Assembly (NCBI GenBank): GCA_016858145.1
Contig: JAEHOE010000019.1
Span: 1,054,001 to 1,118,000, forward strand
Reading direction: 5' to 3'
Length of the DNA stretch: 64,000 bases
DNA from: Edaphochlamys debaryana
Lineage: Eukaryota > Chlorophyta > Chlorophyceae > Chlamydomonadales
The notes below the pieces were generated by a model. It had not been told where the DNA came from. It did not search any database and saw nothing but the letters and a program-made list of their open reading frames with translations. Made by a program: the position numbers and the translations under genes. Shown here piece by piece: positions 33,300-46,114 of this stretch (positions within the stretch are counted from its first letter, which is position 1; every line of letters starts with the position of its first letter).

Positions 33300-35098
33300 C
33301 TAGGAGGCCCGTGTGAGCACCACATCAAACCTGCCCCTCCCGCTGCTGTCCAGCTGCGTCTGCTGCACCTCCCGGCCGCTGCCGCAGAAGCTGCAGCCGC
33401 AGTCGTTGGGGCCGTTGAGCGGGTTACCGGCAAAGTACATCTGCGACAGGGATACGTTGGCGGGGCGGCGCAGGCGCAAGGGTAAGCCAGGGCAGGGCGA
33501 GGGCGGCAACGGAAGGGACAGGCGACACGCGGGGCAGGGCAATAGGGCAAGCCCTGTTTGGGTCCGGGTCACGCGGGTAGCCGCGCCTAGTGTGGGCCGC
33601 CCCGAGAGCTTCTGCGCCCCGCTGTCCCACCCTCTCTCCGCACACACCTGCGTCACTAGGGTCCTGTAGCCCGGTACCGCCAGGCGCAGGTGGATGTGGG
33701 GCGGCCGCAGGCAGTTGCGGCCTCCGTAGGCGGCCGGCATGATGGTAGTGTAGCTGTGGGGTCAGGGGGCCGGGTGGTGGGGTGGGGGTCAGGGCTTGGG
33801 TCTAGGGGCGGTAGGCCTGGCCTCACGGGGAGCGGCGCTGGGCAAGGGCTGGCATGCTGGCAGCCTCCAGGCAGTCCAGTGTCGCCCCTCATCGTTTCTT
33901 CATTGTGGAAGACCGGTGACAACGGGTACCACCTGCCCTGCACCTCTCAGTGTAACCACCGGGAAAAACTGAACGCCGAAGGCCCCCACGGCCCCACCCC
34001 ACCTGTACGACCCGTCCTTGCCAATGCGCACGCGCACGCGGCAGTCGTGATCGTATATGTTGTCAATGTTGTCGTACACGCCGTTGTTGTTGGCCTGTGG
34101 TAGGAGCACGATGGGGTAAGGGCAATATGCAACCGGGTCTGGCACGATGGGGTGGCGCGGTGAAGGGTGACCCAGATAACCTCGCAGAGTCTCGTCCCTC
34201 GGCCCCTTGTCACTCCCGCCCCTCCCCGGCTTTCCCACCCGCGCCGTACCCTGCCCCGCCGCTTCTGGCTCGCACCCAGCCCACCTGCCACACGTCCATC
34301 ACCACATCCACCATCGACCCGTCCAGGGGCGTGCAGCTGCCCGCATCCACAATGAATCCAGATATGGTGATATTGCTGGTACTGTCGCCTCGGGGGTCGA
34401 CTAAGCAGAAGCTGGTCTTAATGTCGCTCGAGATTGGCACGCCTTTGTCCTGAGGGTGGCCAAGACGTGCAGAATGGTTCAGATGGTGGTGCAAGAAGCA
34501 GTAGGGAGATAGCTTAGATAGGGGAGGGGGGGCCACAGCCAATGCGCAGGAGGTTGCTTGTGAGTCACAAGCGCCTGGGCAAGCCGGTAAATGGAAGTGG
34601 AGAGGCACGGGCGGGCAAGAGGGGTTCGTCGGTGCGTGCGTCGGGCCCGCACGTAACCACGACTCCAGACTCCGACTCCTACAAGCTCTAGACCGGGTGT
34701 TATTAACTTACCTGAAAGAACGGGCCCAACACGTCTCCGGGCGTAACCTCGCAGCTAACCGGGTTGGGGCTTGGGGAAGGGGATTCTAGCGATGGCGAGG
34801 GCGATGGCGAGGGCGAGGGGGATGGCGATGGAGATGCCTTCTTCGGAGACTTCGGGCTGGGCCGCGCGCGCGGCGGAGGCCGAGGAGGCGGCCGCTTGCG
34901 AGGCGCTCTGCGCTTCGGGATTGGCCCAGACACGCTAGCTGCCCGGGCACTGAAGCCCGCTGCGCTGACATCCAGGTCCGCTGTCCTCACATACCAGTTG
35001 GGCTCATCCTCAGCGAGCTGCACAGCTGCTAGGCCTAAGTGTCCCAGCTCTACGATGCTCAGGACCGCAAACAGCCAGGTTATCGGTTTCAGTAACAT
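33300..35098 (-). CDS. Secreted intradiol ring-cleavage dioxygenase-like protein
   Basis: Five exons, 35098-34712, 34449-34285, 34094-34003, 33753-33648 and 33440-33300, give 296 residues. Exon 1 encodes a hydrophobic leader (MLLKPITWLFAVLSIVELGH), a basic proline-rich stretch and a run of Ser-Pro dipeptides, as in hydroxyproline-rich wall glycoproteins. The enzyme part begins at CEVTPGDVLGPFF. NITISGFIVDAGSCTPLDG is the family's beta-sandwich signature. All four iron(III) ligands are present: Tyr in NNGVYDN, Tyr in MPAAYGG, and the two His of RPPHIHL. Known relatives open catechol or protocatechuate rings between the hydroxyls. A signal peptide plus Ser-Pro linker suggests action in the wall or medium on phenolics; the substrate is unknown. 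Confidence 0.88.
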
Positions 35099-36769
35099 TT
35101 TGTCGATGGTAATATGGGTGATAAGCACATGCAGCAAGGAGCATATGTACCGTGGCCGGCATCGCCCGTATGCGCCGAGGCGGTTGGAACCCGACTTGGG
35201 CCCGAAGCTGCTCGGGCCGCGACCGGGCCGGGCCGGGCCGGCCGGAGAGAGTGCATGTCTGCTTACATATGCACGCAAGACTGTGCCTGGCACACCACCC
35301 CCTGTGCCCGGGACACACTCCCCGCCTTCCCGCCTTGACCACCACTCCCTCAACAGCCCTCCCCCCCCTTGCGCTCCTTCAGCCTCTTGCGCGCGTCCCT
35401 CACCAGGTCCATCAGCTTACCCTGACCGATCTTTCCGTGACCCTTCCCCAACTCCCGCAACTCTCCCAACTCGCGCAGGCTCCCGCACGGCGAGGTGACC
35501 CTTCCCCAACTCCCGCAGCTCTCTCAACTCCCTTCGCCCCCTCCTCCTTCTTTACCCCGGACGTACAAGCCCCCTCATGCTACAGCGGCAAGTACTGTAC
35601 AGAACCCACAGCTGCGGAGTGTCGAGGCAGTTCCTGGCGGTGTCCGCCATGTGCAGCGCGAGCCGATGGGGTAGAAGAACATCAACGAAGCGAAGCGCTT
35701 GGTTGTGGTGTGGCGATGGGGTCTTCCCACGGCTTCAGGCAGAGGCCCCTCTTGCCAAGCGCATCGCGCTTGCAGACCCGGTGGATTGCCTGAAGCTATA
35801 CGGCACAGGTGTGGAAGCATTCTGGAGCCATGGAGAGGCATGGAGGCCAAGGCAAGACGTCCGCCGGAGCTTCGGGGTGCCGGAGCGCGTGTGGCCACCT
35901 CAAAGCACATCACCCCCCCAATCACACACCAATTGAGAGCAAGAGACTCGTATTTGTAGCGGTATGGGGGGGACGGAAGTGGCACGTAGGGGTGATGAGC
36001 GCGATACATGCCCTAGGTGGAGCGTGGTGGCAGAGCTCGTGCAACTTGCCTATCTCTGCACACCTAGTGGTTATGGTCGGTCGGTGAGCTGCAGTGTGTG
36101 GCGAACCTGGCTTCTTGCCCTGCACGCCCGCGACGTGCCGCTGGCGCGCCCTCCCTCGCCCTCCTCCCTGCTACTCTTGGTACCAACCGCCTCTTCAGCC
36201 CTCCCCCTTTCCCCATCTCCCTTCCCCCTACGAAACACTTTCTTTCGCTCGGTATTTGCCCCTGGCCAGCACGGTGGAGAGCGCACGACTCCCATCGTAA
36301 TGTTCAGGTTGAAGGTCGGTGGAAGACGCCTCAAGTGAAGCAGCCCTAGCCGGACGTTTTGTTTGACAAAGCTCAAGGAGATCGGTATGTCCTGTGCGTA
36401 CACTGTGTTGGAAGGGGTGCGCCGCTCAGACATGCGCACATGCGCGACTTAGGAAGCGCGCTGGGTTGCCCGTCACCTCGGCTAGTGCGCTCTATGTGTC
36501 CTAACTGTTGCAGAGGATACCAGGCGTAGGTGTTGCAGGTAAGGTGACCTATTTGCGCTACCTCCTTCATCGGGCTTACCCTGGCGCGAGGTGCGCCGAG
36601 TTACACATTCGCCGGCTAGTGTCCCCAACAACAGCTTAACATGCAAAGAACTACTTGTGCTTGATATACATCGCTTTGTAACTCAGCGCGCAGCATTTTG
36701 GCAGCCCAGGCGCACCTCGAGGCGCTAGCTGCGGCCCCTCGCGACGCCTCTTCTGAGGCGTCAGCAGAG
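35099..36769. other. Divergent spacer upstream of dioxygenase and CDPK
   Basis: This 1.67-kb stretch holds both promoters. Near 35445-35540 there is an imperfect repeat of CCTTCCCCAACTCCCGCA type. No TATA box or coding exon is recognised; a minus-strand open frame at 35575-36009 has no domain. Confidence 0.45.
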
Positions 36770-39700
36770 ATGGGTGGCTGCACGAGCAGCCCAATAGCGG
36801 ACGGCTCCGAGCAGAAGGCGCCAGTCCAGACCGAGCATTCCGTGGGGAGCTCACGACCGCTGTGGCAGGGGCGCTACGCGACCGTCGAGGACCGTGAAGA
36901 CAGCTCAAGAAGCATACAGAGCCCCCTATCCCAGGGTGGCGGGTCACGTCCCTTCTCCCGAGCTGGCCTGGGCAGCAGCCGTGTCGCACCCAAGCACGGC
37001 TCGGTCGCCGCGGAAGAGTCTGAGGTTTCCCGCAGCACCGCCAGCTGTCATGCCCCGTGCACAGAGCGGACCCCCAGCGTCAGCATGGCTGCCAGCCGCA
37101 AGCGCCGTGCCTCGGCGGCCGCTGTGCCGCTGCCGGGTGGCGACGCCTCCACAGCCCACCCCGCCCCCGCCGCGGAAGGGGCCAGCCCCGCCCCCGCGCA
37201 GCAGCAACAGCAGCAGAAGGCACCGGCCGCCGCCGTGCCCCAGCTTCCCGCGCTGCCTAAGCGCGAGGTTAAAGGGAGCGCGGAGGTCGGGGACGGGACC
37301 AAGTGGGTCATCCGCCCCGGGCCCCCGCTCGAAAGCATCTATCGACTGGAGGAATGCCTGGGCCAAGGCAGCTTCGGCGTGGTAAGCTGAAACGCCGCCC
37401 TCCTCCTGACCCTGTTTCTGGCTTTATCTTGGGTTGGGGCTCCATTTTCAGCAGTATGTGTTTTGCAAGGCACGCAATGCAAGGTAGCATGAGAGGGTTA
37501 GGGAAGGCAGTGGCCTCTGCTGCCGGGTCCGTGCGTCGCGCGGTTTCCAGGCCACACCCGGCCTCTCCTCCCTCTTCCCCCAGGTTCGCCGCGCCGTGCA
37601 CCTGGTGACGGGGCAGGTGGTGGCGGTCAAGACCATTCGCAAGGAGCTGCTGACGCCCTCGGACGAGGTGAAGCTGCGGCGCGAGGTTGAGGTGATGCAC
37701 CACCTGGCCGGCCACCCGCACATCGCCCAGCTGCTGGGGGTGCACGAGGAGAGGGACTACCTGCACCTCGTCATGGAGCTGTACGAGGTGGGGGGGTGGG
37801 GGGGGAGGGGGGAGGGCTGGGTGTTTGGGGCAGGACGCGTGCTGCGGGCGGGGCTTTGGGGCGAGGGCGACGGCAGCGGTAATGGAGCTACATGAGGTTC
37901 AATGAAACTGTGCGGAGGGCATGGCACGCATTGCCAGGAGTATGTTTGTGGGATGTGGACAGAAGCTTAGCGCCGTACCTCCGCCCCCCAGACTGAAACG
38001 ACACACAATCCTGGTGCGATCAACTCCCTCTCCGCGCAAACCCACTCCTGCAGGGCGGTGACATGTACGACGCGATCGTGGCCGCCGGAATCCACTCAGA
38101 GCGTACGGCAGCTGATGCCATGCGTGCTGTGCTCAAGGCGGTGTCGTACTGCCACGCCATGGGCGTGGCCCACCGGGTGAGGCCCTGGGCCTCAGCCTTT
38201 GCTCACGGCCTCAGCCTCAGGCCCGGACGTTAAGGTCATGTTGGGTTGGGGCATCCACCGACTCCTCCTCTCCACCTCATGTTCCGCCCCTCTGCCCCGC
38301 AGGACCTCAAGCCGGAGAACTTCATGCTCACCGCCCCCCGCGTGGGCGAGCACGTGGACAAGGACGAGCCGCACGTGGGCTCGCGGCTCAAGCTCATCGA
38401 CTTTGGCCTCTCCACCTTTTGCACCGGTGAGCACCCGCCTGCGCGGGGCTGTCAGGGTTTTGCGACCAGCCGAGTCACCGCTTGCTGGTGCGCGCGAGGA
38501 CCCCGGGCAGGGCCCAGAGCCCAACACCTGCGCACACCTCGTCACGACGCCCCGCCCCGCCCCGTCCGCAGACGCCACGCCGCTTGCGGACACTGTGGGC
38601 AGTGCCTACTACGTGGCCCCCGAGGTCCTGGAGCGCTGCTACGGCCGCTCCGCGGACATGTGGAGCTGCGGCGTCATCCTGCACGTGCTGCTGGTGGGTG
38701 GGGCGGGGGTGGGGGTCGGGCAGGGCTGGGAGGCTGGGGGCCTGCGCGTTAGGGCTGAAGGATTGCACAACTGCAGCCGTGACTCGACGCTGCCCTCGCC
38801 GCCACCGCAGACCGGCTGCGCGCCGTTCGGCGGGCGCACGGACCAGGAGATCCTGGCGGCGGTGCGCAAGGGGCGGCTGGACCTGACGCACCCCATCTAC
38901 GACGGCCTCAGCCCGGGCGCACGCGAGGCGCTCACCGTCATGCTGGACCGAGACCCGGAGCAGCGGTGAGCGCGGCAGGAGGCAGGGGAAGCTGCCGCAA
39001 GGGGGCTGCCTTCGTGCCGGGATCTCTAGACTCAAGGCCGAGGTTACCGATAGGTGAAGGACATTTGTGAAACGTCCAGAAGGTGTGAATGTGCTTGCCT
39101 GTGTGACCGCGCAGGGCCACCGCGGAGGAGATGCTGGGCTCCGCCTGGCTGGGGCGCAACGCCTCCGAGTGCACCGCCCCCGCCACGCCGCTTCCGGGTG
39201 TGGTTTCGGAGCGGCTGCGCGCCTTCGCCAAGCTGGACTCGTTCGCCAAGGAGGCGCGGAGGGTGGTGGCGGGGCTGCTCAAGCAGGAGGAGGTGGCGGG
39301 GCTGGTGGCGGCGTTCCATGACCTGGACGAGGACGGGGACGGCAAGCTCAGCACTGAGGAGCTGCGGGTGCGCGGGGGAGCGGGGTGGGAGGTGTGCGAG
39401 ATGTAGGAGGAGAGGGCACGTGTCACCAAGACGCGCAGGACGGAGTACAGAGCATGGTGTGTGGGATCACGCCTCTGCAGATAGCCGAGACGCGCATGCA
39501 CTTGACCAGGTGGCTTGCTCCCCTCCTCGTTGGCTCTACTTTGCGCCCCGCAGAAGGGCCTGACGCGTCAGGAGCTGCAGTGGCGCGCCTCCGCGGCTCT
39601 GGACGCGGGCATGTCGGAGCCGGTGCCGGAGCAGGAGGCCACGGGCCTGGTGGCCAGGTGCGCGGGACCGCGGGAGGCAGGGCTACATGCTGCACCGACG

Positions 39701-42327
39701 GCTCGGCACGTTGTCGGCATGGGCAGGAAACCGCTAGCAAACGGCTTTCTGCTTGCCGGGCCCGCCGTGAGTGTTGACCCCCACCTGCGCTCAAGACTCC
39801 TTATGTTGGGAACCCACCTGCAGGTCTGACTGCAACGGCGACGGGAAGCTGGACCTATCCGAATTTCTGGGCGCCGCCCTGCCCGCACACCTCATTCGTG
39901 AGCGCGCTGTCCAGGCCCTGGCCACCGCCGCCACGCTGCCGCGCAACCGCGAGTTTGCGGGCCGTTGCGGCAGCGGCGCGATGCTGCAGCCGGGTCACAG
40001 CAAGCGGCACGGGCCCCCGTCGGCCGCGGATGCGGCGGCAGCGGCGGCCGGAGGCCATGCGCTCGCCGCCGCGTTCGCGCACTTTGACGCCGACGGCTCG
40101 GGCTACATCACGGCCGACGAGCTGGTGCGGGCCCTGGCGGCACACCACCCCAACGGCGGCGCGCCGGACGTCAAGGTGGGGCGGCAAGCACGGGCAGGGA
40201 CCGGCCTGGCTGGAAGGGCACAGGGAGCCGCGCAACCATTGACCCCATGTCAATTCATGCGTCACACAACTTAAATTTAACGCTCCCTCTTCGACACCTC
40301 TGCCCCGTGTTTCCTCGCAGGAGCTGCTCGCCAGCGTGGACACAGACTCTGACGGCCGCATTTCCTACAAGGAGTTTCTGGCCATGATGCTGAGGGTGGC
40401 GGAGGCGGAGGCATCTCCAGCAGCCCTCGGGCCCACGGCTCGCGCAGCACCGCTTCCCGGCCCGGCCGCTGGGGCGCCCGGCGGCCGCCCCAACGACGTC
40501 ACTGCCTTCGACTGGTCCGACGATTGCCGCGCCCGTGCCGGCATCGTGCCGCCCACCGTCACCCCCGTGGCATCCACCGCCACGGTCCCCGCTGTCGGCA
40601 GCAATGGCAGCGACTCTGTACAGTGGGAGGGCCCAGCCGGCGCGGGCTCAGGCCCGGGCCCGGACGCCGCTCGCTCTGCCAAGGCCCAGGCCCAGGCGGG
40701 CCCAGGCCCGGCGTCGCTTGCCGCCGCCGTGGCAGCGCTCAAGGGCAACGTCCCACGGGACGCCACGACCGATTCCCTCATCAACTTCCTCTCCTCGGAG
40801 CGCAGCCGCCCCGGCGGCCCCACGGGCGCCGCCCAGGTGGCCCTGCTCCACCCTACGCCCCACGAGCAGCCGCAGTACCACACGCCGCTGCCCGCCCTGT
40901 CCGGCTCCCTGCGCGCGCGCCGCCGCTCCGCCGCGGGCGTGCTGGAGAGCGAGTCCTCCGCATCCGCCGACGTCGGCGGCGGCGCGGGGCCCGGGCCCCG
41001 CCGGAGCCACCTCGCTCCTCGCCCCAGTGATGGCGGCGCTTGGGCCACGACCCAGATCCCCTGGAGCCCGTCCTTCATGCTTGACGCGCTGGGCGACGTC
41101 CCCGCGGCTCCCGACTCTGCCCCGCCTGCCGCCGCCGCTGGCGGCGGCGGCGGCCCCCGGCTCGCCGAGCGGCACACCATTGCCGCCGGGGAGCACCCCG
41201 GCCTCTGCCGTGACGCCGGCGGCAGCCCCAGGCTGACGGAACGCCATACGGTCGGCTCCGGCGCCGCCGACTTCGCCGCCACGTCCGGACCTAGGGCCAA
41301 GCTGGCGGCAGGCCCGGGCCGGCCATCGCCGGCGGCCATCAACCTGGACCTGGGCCTGGGCGACTTGGGCCTGGGCCCGGGCCCGGGCCTGGGCGGCCAC
41401 TACGACACGGTGCTGCCGGGTTCTGCCGCGCCTTCGCCCGTGGCTCCGGCTACGGGGGAAGGCTCCGTGCGCAGCAGCGCCGGGGCCTCGCCGCCCCTGT
41501 TGGGCAGCGGCGCGGCTGGCGGCGGCGCGAGGAACCTGTCGCCGCGCGTGTCGCCGCGCGCCTCGCCCGTGCCCTCCTCGCCGGCGCAGGGCAGGTCGCC
41601 GACGCGTCACGCCACTGCCGGTGCGGCAGCCGCTGCCGGCCGGCCCGCACCGGCTTGGAACACTGCCACCCCCTCGGAAGCGCCCCCGTCGCCCCAAGTC
41701 GAGCCGCCAAGCCCCGGCCCCAACTCCAATGGGCCCGAGCGCCACACCGCCCCCAGCGGAAGCCAAGCGCTCGCCCTGGCCCGGCCCCCGCCCCCGCCGC
41801 TGGTCACGCAGCTCAGCTCCGAGCTGGAGCCGGACTTCCATTTCCGCCCCTCGCCCACACAGGGCCCCACCTGCACCACGCCCGCCGCCAGGGCCGCCAT
41901 CGCCGCCACCGCCGCCACTGCCTCCCCGCCGCGTGAGCCCGCCTCAAAGCGGCCGGCCACGCCTCCCGGGGCCAGGCAGGCCAACCCTGGGCCCGCGCCC
42001 GCGCCCGCGACGGCCCGGCAGCCTGCTGCGGCGGCGGCGGCTGCCGCTGCCGCTGCGGCCAGCCGGCAGGCACAGAACGCCCGCAACCGGCGCCACACCA
42101 CGGACTGCGGCCAGGGCTGGCGCGAGCTGGCGGAGCAGGAGCACTGGCTGGACCCTGGGCACCCGGCTCCGCGTAAACACGCAGAGTCCATGGCGCCGCA
42201 CGTGGGCTCCAGCGGCAGCCAGGGCAGCGGCGGCGGGGCGTGCAGCAATGGCACGCTTCTGCAGCGGGAGCCGACGCTGGGGTCGCTGGAGAAGGCGCTG
42301 GCGAGCGCCGGGCCGGCGTGGTCTTAA
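36770..42327 (+). CDS. Calcium-dependent protein kinase with long C-terminal extension
   Basis: Ten exons, 36770-37381, 37584-37787, 38054-38176, 38303-38426, 38572-38693, 38811-38965, 39115-39367, 39554-39657, 39824-40175 and 40321-42327, give about 1,351 residues. The first in-frame ATG starts MGGCTSS, an N-myristoylation Gly2 with Cys4 for palmitoylation, so membrane attachment is likely. After about 190 disordered residues comes the kinase: GQGSFGVV loop, VAVKTI lysine, HRDLKPEN, IDFGLS and VAPEV, all intact. The autoinhibitory junction leads to four EF hands: DLDEDGDGKLSTEE, DCNGDGKLDLSE, DADGSGYITADE and DTDSDGRISYKE, each with good calcium ligands. A Ser/Ala/Pro/Gly-rich tail of about 650 residues follows, far beyond the normal CDPK end (family usually near 500-600 residues in all). 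The tail repeats RHT boxes (LAERHTI, LTERHTV, PERHTAP, RRHTTDC), possible phosphosites. Confidence 0.92.
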
Positions 42328-43845
42328 GCCGGGGTGGGGCCGGTGTGATGTGCTGGGGCGAGGTGATGTTTTGGGGGGGAGGGCGCAGGATGGGCGCTGC
42401 AAAGGTGTCTGTGGGGAGGCGTGTGTGGAGATGCGCATGGCGTGCATCACAACATGCGCCACGGCATGGGCATTAAGTTTGGGGGAGGGGTTGAAGCTTG
42501 TGATTTCGTATACCCCAAAGAGAGTGTGATTGGCAAAATGGAAAGCACGCCGCAAGGTGCTCTGCACGCGGGCATTGAATGGCCAGGACCGTGTGGTCTC
42601 CCCTGCCTCAAGGCCGCCCTTTGAACCGCAGTACATACGGGCACGATAAAATCAACGCCTGAACAGGGTTATTCATGGAATCATGGGAGGGCGGCTGTTG
42701 CCTCAAGAGCAACAAGGGATTGGAGCTTCTGGCTATCTGCCACAGTGATGATGGCTGCTGCTGTGATGCCCTGTGCGCTTGCTGCACCGTATCTGATCGT
42801 ATGCTTCCGAGCTGCGGTTGCAAGTCGGACATACATAAGCGCGCTGTACATTTCGGGGAGGGATTCATCTTGATCACTGTTCTGTGGGGGCTTCTGTGGG
42901 ACTGTCCCTGCGCAAGCAGGCAAGGCTGCAACTGGTGGGTTCGATGGCTGCCGTGTTGGCCAAAAGGCTGGGTTTGAGCACGCAGGACTTGCCGTGGGGC
43001 TTGGCCAGCGCTCATGTGGAGCTCCCGATACGCTTCCGGGCAAGAGTCGACGGGAGGTGGCACGTGTGATGGGAACTCTTCCCCTGGTGCCGCGCGTGTA
43101 AGCTTCCTGCTGCAAGACTCTTAGGAGGTTCCCCAGGACCATGCAGGAGGTCCTCCTGGGACCGTGCGGCATTGCGTCCTGGCCAAGTTGGCTTCTCCCT
43201 GGTCAACAACTTGGCCTCCACACCTCAGGCCCATCTGTCCTCTGCGTCTTGCTTCACCCTGGGCTCCACGGCGGCACCCAGCAAGGGTGGCAGCTCATGG
43301 CCTGCCAGGAGCACCAGGCGCTGCAGCCGACCGCAGCCATCGCCTCACTGCCCTCGTGTTTGGAAGAGCAGCGCTTCCTTGTGAGTCTGTGATTCTTGGG
43401 GCCCAGCTTGGAAAACTTCAGGGCACCAGGCACCCGGGCCCATGCCTGTCCGGGGAGGCGGGCATAGCCCCCGCGTAGCACACAAGTCCGGGGAGCACGT
43501 GGCGAGAAGCGATGGAGAGGTTCGTGGCTGCCCGTGTGCTGGGCCTCCGCTGGGCCTGCAGTGCCAAGCGCACCGCACGAAGGCGGAACGACGCTAAGCT
43601 ATAGAGGGCCGCGAACCTGCTCACGTGTGCCCCACACGGGCACGCTGCGACAGGTTCCGAGGACTGGGCCCGCGCCCGGGCTTCCGCGAGCTCGGTTACT
43701 GGCGGTGGATTCCGTCGGCCTTCCCCGCGGGAAACCTCAGCTGCAGTCCAGGCCTTATACGCGTAATACAAACTCGCCTCTGCATCAGCACTAGTACTGA
43801 ATCACTACATCCTGATCCTAGACACGCACAACAGCCAGCGCGACC
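42328..43845. other. CDPK 3' region and upstream flank of leucine-rich copy 1
   Basis: A TGTAA at 43097-43101 is the only candidate poly(A) signal noticed. From about 43640 the sequence matches the upstream flanks of the other two leucine-rich copies (block GGACTGGGCCCGCGCCCGGG), so the duplicated unit starts there or a little before. Confidence 0.5.
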
Positions 43846-46114
43846 ATGGCACAGGGCGACGCTGCCGCAGTCCTCTCTAGCTCCTCATCAATTCTCTGCA
43901 ATCCAGACCTGCTCGCGCCAATCGTACGAGTACTAAAGGGCAGTGGATACGTTGCCGAGAATGAACGCAACCTGCGTGCGGTCTGCACAGACATCCGCGA
44001 CGCTTATGACCAGGGCATCGAGCGCCTGAGACTTGAGTACGGCCCTAAGACTGCAGAGGAGCTGCTGTCCTTCTGCTCCCGCCTGGCCGAGCGCGGATGC
44101 CGGCCGAAGAGCATCAGCATTCGCCTGAGCCGGCTACCAGCCGAGGATGTCGATAGCAAGGACGAGCTTGCAGCTCAGGTGCTTGTGGCTCTGGCGGGTA
44201 GCTCGGGTGTCCTACCCACGACGGCGTTGCACCTGTCGAACCGCTACGAGAGCGAACAGGCACGGTTTGGCCCCGCCCTCGGCCGCGCGATCGTGGCCAC
44301 CATGCCAAACCTGAAGGGCCTGGACCTGAGCGATCTGGATAACTGGGACTATGAGGTGGAGGGCGGGCTCCAGGCGCTGCCGACGCTGTTTGGCGGCGGA
44401 GAGGACGGAGAGGGCACGCTGCCGGTGCTCAGCAGCCTCACGACCCTCTCCCTACCCATGCTCGACTCTCTGCCGCCGTTTCTGACGGCCTGCAAGCAGC
44501 TTCAAGAGCTGTCGCTGGATATCGACGACGAGACGGAAATGGAGGCCATGGGCAGCATGTTCCAGCAGCTGGGCGAGCTGCCGTCGCTACGGAGCCTTCA
44601 CGTGTACCTCAACGACTCCCTTAGTCAGGCGGCGGATCTGCCGATGGAGTTCCTCACATGCCTCACCAACCTCACTGAGCTGGACTTCTCCAGCCTTTGG
44701 GACCAGCAGGAGGTCCACGCCTCGGACCTCGCCGGCCTCACCGGCCTCGCCAACCTGAACTTCAACGTTGCGCCCGTCAGCGTTGAAGCGCTTTGCGGTC
44801 TCAGCGCCCTTACCTCCGTAACGATGGGCACTCTGTTCACGCCCCGTGACGGCGGCAGTGACGAGGACGCGGGGGGTGTCAGCGGCAATCCTAGCCGCCG
44901 CTGGGCTCTGCCGCCGGGCCTCCAGGACATGAGTGTCAGCGAGCTCCCCGAGCACCGCCTGCTGACGGCCCTGCAGCCAGGGCCCGCCTTCCGAGAGCTC
45001 CTCATAACTGAGCAAGGCGGCGTGCCAGCACTGGGTGTGGGCAAGGAGGACGTGGACGGAGAGGGCCGCCTGCTGCCTTCGGCAGGTACTTGGCCGATCC
45101 TCTGCCTAGCGGTTTGGGCGGGGGCATGGTTAGGGTTGGTTCTGTGGTTCCGTACAACGCACCGTTAGCCGTGCCGCCGTACATGATCTGGGTTGCCGAC
45201 CACCTACCTCCCTTGCCTTTGCCTGGACGTGGCCCTGACCCGCTGGTGCCCTGCCTTCCTCGCCTTTGCCCTCGCCTCCACAGAAGCCTCTATGATCGAG
45301 GCTGCGCGCTTCCTGGGCCGCTGGCTCAAGGACGAGTCACTCCACGTGCCGTTCGGGTCGAGAAATCCCTCCCGCCTGGGCGGCTGCGTGGCGGGGCCCG
45401 GGCAGCCGCCCAGCCACTCGCGCTGGCTGGCGGCGGTTGCGGAGGCCAACCCGCGGCTGAGCCACCTGCAGCTTGAGGGCATTGCCCTGAGCGCGGAGGA
45501 CGTGGAGACGATTGCCGCCCGCTTCACCTCGCTCAAGGTGGGCAGACGGGGGCAGGGGCATCGAGGGCACGGAGCGGCATCGTGTTAGTAGGGCTGCACC
45601 CCCGTCACGTTGGCTGCACCTGCTGCCTGCGACCCTGATGATGCGGCATGCCATGCCACGCACCGTGTCTAACGGCTGCTGTCACCCCCTTGCCGGTCCC
45701 CTGCCTGCCTGCCCGCAGGAGCTGCACCTGCTGTGGCCCACCACGCTGCCGCCCGCCGCCCTGCCGCTGCTCGCGCGCATGCCCCAGCTCCAGCGCCTGG
45801 CGCTCAGCGTGTTCGGCCTCTGCCACGGGACTGCGCACCCCGGCGAGGCTGCGGAGGGGCAGGGCGACCAGCTGTCGGCGAGCGAGGAGCGCCTCGGCGA
45901 GGCCCTGGGCGCCCTGGCCCGCCTGTACTCGGAGGGGGGCTACGGCGGGTCGCTGTGCGTGCAGCACCACGAGCGGTGCGAGGGCGCAGAGGGGCGGCTG
46001 CGGGGCCTGCTGGTGGCGGCGGGGGTGGAGCTGGGGGAGGGCCCCAGTGATTGGGCTGTGAAGCGGACGATTCTGATGGACTTTGGGGAGGCCCTCTACG
46101 TGCACAGGGCCTAG
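43846..46114 (+). CDS. Leucine-rich repeat-like protein, copy 1
   Basis: Three exons, 43846-45085, 45284-45537 and 45719-46114, give 629 residues. The first intron is phase 1, the second phase 0. The start context is GACCATGG. No signal peptide or membrane helix is visible. The middle of exon 1 has irregular leucine-rich repeats (LPVLSSLTTLSLP, LTNLTELDFSSLW, LAGLTGLANLNFN, LCGLSALTSVTMGTL) spaced 22-30 residues apart. The N-terminal 90 residues (NERNLRAVCTDIRDAYDQGI) are helical and may be an F-box-like or interaction module, but I cannot assign it. Exon 3 has another LRR-like segment and a charged C terminus. Function unknown; a ligand-binding or scaffold role is likely. Two paralogues follow downstream. 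Confidence 0.75.

Noticed and set aside
34759..35098. Ser-Pro rich exon as a separate hydroxyproline-rich protein gene
   Set aside because: Its donor joins in phase to the dioxygenase domain exons, and CEVTPGDVLGPFF at its end is the start of that domain.
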